Shown here: positions 58,665 to 64,000 of the stretch, in pieces
Layout of the letters: every line of letters starts with the position of its first letter
Position numbering within the stretch: the stretch's first letter is position 1
Assembly (NCBI RefSeq): GCF_024584805.1
Contig: NZ_CP075715.1
Span: 7,819,083 to 7,883,082, forward strand
Direction: 5' to 3'
Source of the DNA: Streptomyces sp. FIT100
GTDB taxonomy: Bacteria; Actinomycetota; Actinomycetes; Streptomycetales; Streptomycetaceae
DNA: 64,000 nucleotides
Program-made: the position numbers and the translations under genes
Notes under the pieces: generated by a model
Database searches by the model: none
What the model saw: only the letters and a program-made list of their open reading frames with translations
What the model was told of the DNA's origin: nothing

Positions 58665-59064
58665 GCATGACCGCTGACGATGGCATCGATGTCTGCCTTG
58701 TCTGGATGCCGGCACGCGCGAACACCGCGTCACCGCCGTCAACCGGGCTGGGAAGAAGGTGTTGACAAGCCGTTTCCCAACAGCGAGCCGAAGTTGCGGG
58801 CGCTGTACGAGAAAATGCAGGCCAGGCACGGGCGGTGAAGGTGGTCGTCGAACAGCCGGGTTTCTATCGAGGTCCTTCCCATGGCGGTTGCCCGCGATGC
58901 GGGTTGCCAACTGGCCTGCTTACTCGGCCTGACGATGCGGCGGATCGCCGATCTGGATCCCGGCGAGGACAAGACTGACGCCTGTGACGCGTTTATCTTC
59001 GCCGATGCTGCGATGCCCCGCACTCTGCGGACTGTCGATCTCGCCGAGGAGGCAGTTCGGTCCT
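58665..59064 (+). mobile_element. IS110-family transposase remnant (N-terminal part)
   Basis: MTADDGIDVCL, SQQRAEVAGAVRENAGQARAVKVVVEQP and VAVARDAGCQLACLLGLTMRRIADLDPGEDKTDACDAFIFADAAMPRTLR follow the DEDD-type N-terminal domain of IS110 transposases, with frame changes. The frame stops at TGA 59064. Confidence 0.7.
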
Positions 59065-59154
59065 GATTGACGGGTGGGTGTTGGGGATTGCGCGTGTTTG
59101 TTGTTTGGTTGCTGGTCGGGGTGGTCTGCGGGGGCGGGCTGGCGGGTGTGGTGG

Positions 59155-59646
59155 TCAGTGGATGATGTCGATGGTGAGGGTTGTTGGGGGATGGTGGCGG
59201 ATGATGCGGTGGCTGGGGTTGGTGGTGAATGCTGCGCCGAAGCTGATGGTGTTGTTGGTGATGTCGGTAAGTGCGAATCCTTTGATTTTGGTCATGTGGT
59301 GTGTGGTGGTGAGGCGGGGGCCTTGGTAGGTGTAGGGGGGTGTGTTGTGGGTGCGACTGGTGGTGAGTGTGATGAGGAGCAGGCGGGTTCCGGTAAGGGG
59401 GACTGGTTTTCCGGAGTTGCCGTAGTGGAGTTCCTTTGTGGTTTGGATGGTGATGTTGGTGAGGTTTCTTGTGGTTTGGATGGTGATGCGGTCGAAGTGG
59501 GGGTGCTGACTTAGTTCGGCGGTGAGTTTGTTTGTTGTGTGCGGGGGTGGCGTGTGTCGGGGGGTGGGTTGCGGGTGGGGGATCTCGGGGTGGAGGTGCG
59601 GGGGTGGCGGTTGCTGTGGTGGTGTGGTGGGGAGGCGGTGCGGCAT
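59155..59646 (-). CDS. AMIN-like domain protein
   Basis: A 163-residue protein. After a Pro/His/Thr-rich 45-residue start, residues 47-163 (LSQHPHFDRITIQTT, YGNSGKPVPLTGTRLLLITL, YQGPRLTTTHHMTKIKGFALTDITNNTISFGAAF, PPTTLTIDIIH) match the AMIN-like beta-sandwich of actinobacterial exported lipoproteins. No signal peptide or lipobox is present, so the 5' end may be lost or in another frame. It follows the peptidoglycan-binding gene by 68 bases. Codon use (many third-position A and C) is unlike the left part of the window. Confidence 0.6.
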   Translation of the reverse strand: MPHRLPTTPPQQPPPPHLHPEIPHPQPTPRHTPPPHTTNKLTAELSQHPHFDRITIQTTRNLTNITIQTTKELHYGNSGKPVPLTGTRLLLITLTTSRTHNTPPYTYQGPRLTTTHHMTKIKGFALTDITNNTISFGAAFTTNPSHRIIRHHPPTTLTIDIIH

Positions 59647-59714
59647 GGGGTTGGGTGATTTTCTTCCCGGGCGGGGGCGTTGGGGTGGCTAGGTGGGGTG
59701 TGGGGTTGCGCGGG

Positions 59715-60359
59715 TCAGCGTGTCCATAGTTGCTGCCAGGTTTCTTTGGTGGGGTATCCGTTGGCTCTGGCTCCTCGCCAGCCTTGGGCGAGTTGGAAGC
59801 GGGTGCAGGCGGTGCGGACTTGGTCGTCCCAGAGACGTGCTTGGGTGAGGTTGTTGTCTGCCTGTTCCAGGGCTGCTCGTTGGTCATCCGCGTAGCCGCG
59901 GATGATGAGGCGGAGGCGGAGCATGAGTACCCAGGTGTTGTCCTGTCCTTCGCCGAAGTAGTGGTCTCCGGGGAATTGAGGGGTGGGCGGCAGGTGGGTG
60001 AGGGTGCCGGTGCTGGGGTGAGCGGTGACCGGGCGGTGGCTGGGGCGTGGGGATACCGCCGGGCGTGTTTGTGCGGGGTGGTGGTCGTGGGTTTTCGGGG
60101 TCGGCCATGGCGGGGGATTGTGTGGTCGGCTTTGGTGGATGGCCGGGGCGGGTTGGGCGCAGTGGCAGGAGGTGGGTGGTGCTTCGCGGTCGGGGTCGCG
60201 GCGGGTGGGGGTGTGGCCGCGTGCGCAGGAGGGGATGGACGGAGGCCGTGGCGCGGTGGTCCCGTGTGAATCCGAGGTGGTGATGACGGCGGACCACAGG
60301 TGGTGGGCGAGTGGGGAGTGGTAGGAGCGCAGTAGCTGTCTGAGGCGGGCAAGGTTCAT
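59715..60359 (-). CDS. Peptidoglycan-binding domain protein
   Basis: A 214-residue protein from ATG 60359 (GAAGGAA upstream; overlaps the preceding stop by ATGA). Middle part Pro/His/Thr-rich. The last 85 residues, PGDHYFGEGQDNTWVLMLRLRLIIRGY, RLWDDQVRTACTRFQLAQGWRGARANGYPTKETWQQLW, are the peptidoglycan-binding repeat seen at the ends of Streptomyces and phage lysins. No catalytic domain is present. It may be a wall-binding part of a surface or phage-derived system. Confidence 0.65.
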   Translation of the reverse strand: MNLARLRQLLRSYHSPLAHHLWSAVITTSDSHGTTAPRPPSIPSCARGHTPTRRDPDREAPPTSCHCAQPAPAIHQSRPHNPPPWPTPKTHDHHPAQTRPAVSPRPSHRPVTAHPSTGTLTHLPPTPQFPGDHYFGEGQDNTWVLMLRLRLIIRGYADDQRAALEQADNNLTQARLWDDQVRTACTRFQLAQGWRGARANGYPTKETWQQLWTR

Positions 60360-60691
60360 CGGATTCCTTCGGCAAAGGAGGGCCGGGGGGAATGGTGAAG
60401 GGCCGGCTGGCGGCAGGAGACGGCGGTGTGTCGTGGGCGGTTGGATCTGCTGTGGCGTGTCTGTTTCTGCCGTCCGGTGGCGTACGGCGAGGTCGACCGG
60501 TTTGGCCAGGGACACCGGGTTGAAGGGTGCCAGGCGTACGGGTGTTCCGACGGTGCCGAGGAAAGGTGTCGGCATGCCGTTGTGGTCGGTGCTGATGTTT
60601 TGCGTGTATCGGCTGGTTGCCCAGTCGCTTTTGGCCGCTCGCATGCCTTGGCCGCTCGGCCGTTTACAGCCGCAAGGACCTTTTCGGTCAT
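60356..60691 (-). CDS. Small hypothetical protein in a coupled operon
   Basis: A 111-residue frame whose start (ATG 60691) and stop both overlap neighbours by ATGA. It begins MTEKVLAAVNGRAAKACERPKATGQ. The later part is Ser/Pro/Arg-rich, and another frame over the same bases (NGMPTPFLGTVGTPVRLAPFNPVSLAKPVDLAV) looks equally protein-like, so a frameshift near 60,630 is possible. Confidence 0.35.
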   Translation of the reverse strand: MTEKVLAAVNGRAAKACERPKATGQPADTRKTSAPTTTACRHLSSAPSEHPYAWHPSTRCPWPNRSTSPYATGRQKQTRHSRSNRPRHTAVSCRQPALHHSPRPSFAEGIR

Positions 60692-61152
60692 TCGGACGTC
60701 TTCGGGCTGGGGGTGCGGCTGCTGCCTGTGGTGTGGGGGTGAAGTCCGGCACGGGCGTGGGCGGGTGGACGGGAGTGGGGTTCTGGAGGATTCACGCTCT
60801 GCATCTGTTGTGCGTCGGCCGGCTCGGCTGCACGGGGATGCCGGGCGGTCTGGGCTGTGGGCGTAAACGGTTGCGGTGGTGGGGAAGATTGCGGGCCGGC
60901 TGGTGCCGGTTGCGGGAGGGGTGATGCGAACATGCTGGCCTCTACGCGCTGGGTAGCTGGGTGCCGGGCTGTGACACGGGACCCGGTACCGGGTTTTCGT
61001 GCTCGGACGGAAGGCCGGGGCGCCGGCGGGGTGAGGGGGCGGACATAGGTAACTTCTGCCGACTGGGCCGTACTCCGTGATGGCGACGTCCGTGGCGTGT
61101 TGTCGCTGACGGGCCCGGAGGCGGGATGCGGCGCGTGCCTGACCGCAGACAT
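60688..61152 (-). CDS. Pro/Ser-rich hypothetical protein
   Basis: A 154-residue frame with a strong site (AAGGAG 6-7 bases before ATG 61152). The protein is disordered in look (SGPVSDNTPRTSPSRSTAQS; TPPAPRPSVRARKPGTG). Its stop overlaps the next start. It would be the first gene of the minus-strand run ending in the AMIN-like protein. Confidence 0.4.
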   Translation of the reverse strand: MSAVRHAPHPASGPVSDNTPRTSPSRSTAQSAEVTYVRPLTPPAPRPSVRARKPGTGSRVTARHPATQRVEASMFASPLPQPAPAGPQSSPPPQPFTPTAQTARHPRAAEPADAQQMQSVNPPEPHSRPPAHARAGLHPHTTGSSRTPSPKTSE

Positions 61153-61639
61153 GGAGGCTCTCCTTCACTGCCAGGTCCCCAATTGTGGTGATGGTGAGGA
61201 CTGGTAACGCAATGATCATGGCAGCGTTTTGGCTGCTTCGGCAATCGACGCGAATAAAGTAATCTCCGCTGGTTATCCCTGTCGGCGTCCGGTGATTGGC
61301 GCTCCAGCGCCCGGTGTGGGCCTGTGCCGCGACCTTTGTGCTGATCTTTGGTTATGGGTATTCGCTGCTCTGTTGGAATGAGCGGAACGGAGGTGTCGGC
61401 GAGTGGGGCCGTGGCCTGTGCGGTGAGGCGGTCGGCAGGCTGTCATGGAGGGGCGGGGTATGTGGAGTGGGTTTGTTCCGGGCGGGTTGTGGGAGATGAC
61501 GAAGCCGCTGGTTCTTAGGTCGAAGTCGCGGGGGTATCCCCGGGGATATTGATGAGGTGCTGTTTTCGGTGGTCCTCTGAGGGTGTTGGCCAGCGGCGGC
61601 TGTGCTCCTCAGAGACGGCAGGCGTAGATCGCCGGGTCA
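61153..61639. other. Intergenic region, no gene seen
   Basis: About 490 bases, G/T-skewed on the plus strand. It may carry the promoter of the minus-strand operon starting at 61152 (AT-richer patch near 61,200-61,280). Confidence 0.5.
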
Positions 61640-61960
61640 GGATGGCGCGGGCGCCGAGTGGGTGCCTGGTTGCACTGCCGCCGTGTCCTGGCGTTTCGAA
61701 GCCGGCGGCTTGGCCGGGCTCCGGTCCGGGAACGGTAGGCTGTGCTCGGCCGGCTTGGGCGTGGCGGTCTTCCTGGACTCCCGGCGTTCCGGAAGAGTGA
61801 AGATTCGCGGGCGGCTGCCTTTGCCGTTCGGGCGGAGCGAGTCGAAGCGATCCCGTCGGCGTTGACATTGCCGATCACGTGGCCAACCCGGTCCGGGCTG
61901 GTGAACGTCACTCCGGCGATCTTCACCACGGACATGCCCTGCGCGGGCAGCGGCGTTGTC
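61640..61960 (-). mobile_element. IS630-family transposase remnant, copy B
   Basis: VTFTSPDRVGHVIGNVNADGI, then in another frame GSRPRIFTLPERRESRKTATPKPAEHSLPF and SPAKPPASK, are the N-terminal blocks of an IS630 transposase (usual RPRIFTLPERREIKKTAKSRPAEHGLPFSTWSLAKLA). It is the counterpart of copy A at 47.3-47.8 kb. Confidence 0.7.
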
Positions 61961-64000
61961 CGGGCCCACCGTGGCCAGTTCGCCACCTGCGCGGTGCCAC
62001 TTGGGATGAGCAGCAGCAGCCATCTACCCTGTCGTCATCGGTCTCACGGTCCCGCACGCGCTCTGCCGTGTGATCGTCAGGCCGTCTCGTGCCGGACGGC
62101 GTACCAACTGGTGGCACAGCACGGCAGGGCGAACGATGCCTGATGCGGCACTCGGTGGTCGGCTGCGGCCGGCTCGGCCATTGCTGCGAACTCTCCCTGT
62201 CATGGTGCGGCGTTCCTCGGCCTCGCCGGGTGCCTATGTGGCGCTGCAGGCGACGCCTGTCGTGCAGTGCTGTGCCGGACAGGGGGCTGAGCCATGCTGC
62301 CAGGGTGATCCTCGCTGCGTACCTGTGCCGTTGGTACCCGGCCGGATCATGCAGGGGAGGGGGCTGGGTAGACGCCGGTGCACGGGCTTGCGGGCGGGGG
62401 GTTCCACGTGGCCAGGGGGATGTTCCCCTGGCAGGGTCGCGGCCCTGCGGCCCGTATCGGGGCCGTTCTTGAGCTGGGCCGGCGTGCTGCTGGACGGCCA
62501 CCGCACTACCTGGCGGGGGAGCGTCACAGGGGTGCGGTGGCCGTGGTGAGATCTTGGCATATGCCGGTTGCGTTGAGTGGGAATGTATACAGACGAGGGA
62601 AAGATCAGGACTTTTCCTTTGCATCCTGGCAATTCGGTGACCGGGGCTGTCGGGTACCTGGAGCCGGATGTCCGTTTGGGCCGATGGTCCTGGCGGGTGT
62701 GTGACGTCATCACCTTGCAAGAGGGGGATCCGGGAGCGGGTCATCGTCGGATGGGTCGAGTGCTCTGTCGAGTGTGCACGCGCCGCGCCCGCGGACGGCT
62801 GAGAGGGTGCCCGGTTCCGCCTCTTGCCGCTGTCCTGCTATCTGGTGGAGTGGTCGCGGGGCCGTCGCCGCTGACGGTGTCGCGGCAAGCATGGCCGGGC
62901 TGCTGCGATGTTTGAGGTCACCTTCCCGGCAGCGAAGAAGAGCGCGGGACGGCTGCGAAGAGCACCTCTCGGCCGCCCGAGGTGCACGAGTGCCCGCATG
63001 CTGCCCGTGGGTCGCACTCGGCGTTGCCGACCTGTCGCCCCGGTCGTCGGCGGGTCTGCCGCAGACGGCGGCGGTGTTCGTGTCACCGCCTGTGAGGAAG
63101 GGGCCCGAGCGTGCGGGTCCGCGGGCGTGGGGCTGTGGTCTGCCTCTGCCTCTGCCGCGGACCGTGTAGTGCGTTGACCACGCGGATCGCGCAGGGCATC
63201 GGCCACGTCGGTTTGCACGGGAGTGACATGGCAGGGGCAGCTGGTGGTGTCCTGCCGGTGCTTCAGGACCGGGGCAGGGCCTGAGGCGGCTGCCCGGGGG
63301 CTGTGCGGTCAGGCCCCGGGCATGACGCTCGCACACACCGTTGATCTGGCGGCTGGCGGCCCGCCGGGTTACTTGCCCCGAGGCTGTGGTGGGGTTCGCG
63401 TTCGTCATCGGGTCAGGGCAGGACGCCGGAGCGGCAAGTGGCTTGATGTGTGTGGTGTGGGGGGTTGTTGGTTGTTGTGTGTGGTAGTGGAGTGCTGTTC
63501 GGGTGCTCGGGGTGGATGTCGTCGGACTGTGCGGGCCAGGTGCGGGAGGGGAGGGGTAGAAGGTTCTGCGTGCCGTTCATATGTCGCTGTGGATGCCCCC
63601 CTTGCTGTCGGGTGCGGAATCGTCGATTGTGCTTAAGGTGCAGTGCTGTTGCCTGGTTGGGCGTGTCTGTGTGTGTCTCAAGTTCTGGTGCGTTGTGTGC
63701 TGGTCGGGTCGTGGTGTGGGAGCCGGTGGTTTGGGGCGCTGTTGTTGGGTTGTTGAGGCGTATCTTGTTTTGGTTGAATGGTTGCCGGTGTCTTCGCTGC
63801 GCTGCGGGCGTGGGGCCGAGCCGTTTCTTGCTTTCGTTGGTATTGCTAGTGTTCTGATCTGCTATCGGTGCGTGGTCGACGATGCTTGATAGCGACTGCG
63901 GTGAATGGGAATGCCGCCATGCCGAGGGTCGGCAGGTGAAGGGGGCCTGCGATCCGCGACCGTAGAGCCGTCAGCCTGCTGCTTACCGCGAACGCCAGGG
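61961..64000. other. No recognisable gene
   Basis: About 2 kb to the window end. Many frames are open because of base skew (G/T rich on plus near 63.4-63.9 kb), but none shows a known domain, a good ribosome site with codon bias, or a signal peptide. It may be decayed accessory DNA; a real but diverged gene cannot be excluded. Confidence 0.45.

Noticed and set aside
58739..60352. A 537-residue minus-strand frame rich in Pro, Thr and His
   Set aside because: It overlaps the better-supported AMIN-like and peptidoglycan-binding frames and contains no domain; openness comes from base skew.
62710..63408. Frames on both strands that looked like a possible gene
   Set aside because: Neither strand shows a domain, a good ribosome site or consistent codon bias.

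Overview
The window is high-GC DNA with the codon bias, gene families and start habits (GTG, TTG, 4-bp ATGA/GTGA overlaps) of a Streptomyces or close relative. No rRNA or convincing tRNA gene was seen. Positions 1 to about 46 kb read as ordinary chromosome, probably arm rather than core. From about 46.6 kb to the end the sequence is accessory and heavily decayed: transposase fragments of many IS families, a lower-GC toxin-like island at 48.9-55.7 kb, and a G/T-skewed stretch with few recognisable genes.

Layout. 0-6 kb: a sigma-region-2-like fragment, a DUF6397 protein, a His-rich DUF4396 membrane protein with a CsoR-like copper operator upstream, an ATP-dependent DNA ligase (LigB type), a DUF3574 secreted protein and a TetR regulator. 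6-15 kb: a saccharopine dehydrogenase-family enzyme divergent from that TetR across a perfect 14-bp palindrome; then diacylglycerol kinase, an alkyl-DHAP-synthase-like flavoenzyme, a second TetR and GlpD, with a second alkyl-DHAP-synthase-like gene nearby. This suggests a glycerolipid or ether-lipid locus. 15-20 kb: a threonyl-tRNA synthetase gene whose core has been deleted in frame, still preceded by a Thr-codon leader peptide and attenuator hairpin; a neutral ceramidase; a transglycosylase; a UvrA-like gene with the same kind of core deletion; a family-5 uracil-DNA glycosylase. 20-31 kb: SpoIIE phosphatase, VOC protein, penicillin-binding protein, MFS exporter with methyltransferase, GltD, thioesterase, Ser/Thr kinase and nitrilase. 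31-46 kb: a frameshifted PadR and membrane-protein pair, two acetyltransferases, RidA/HxlR, a VOC-AraC-UvrA-VOC block, AhpD, a homoserine dehydrogenase paralogue, a CGNR regulator between inverted 11-bp repeats, two tiny unlisted ORFs, a TIGR04222 protein and a secreted protein.

46.6-64 kb: remnants of IS5 (several types), IS630 (two copies), ISL3, IS3, IS21 (IstB), IS1380 and IS110. Between them are four intact lower-GC genes on the minus strand: a pertussis-toxin-S1-like ADP-ribosyltransferase, an M91-type (NleD-like) zinc metallopeptidase just upstream of it, a metallo-beta-lactamase-fold protein with a degenerate metal motif, and a large beta-rich protein. This is the best candidate for an undescribed effector system. 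Downstream, a minus-strand run at 59.2-61.2 kb with coupled starts ends in a peptidoglycan-binding protein and an AMIN-like protein.

Several apparent frameshifts (13.4, 30.0, 32.1, 32.3 and 32.6 kb) are all consistent with loss of one base in GC-rich runs, so some breaks may be sequencing errors rather than biology. All family calls come from reading motifs by eye; no database search was run.
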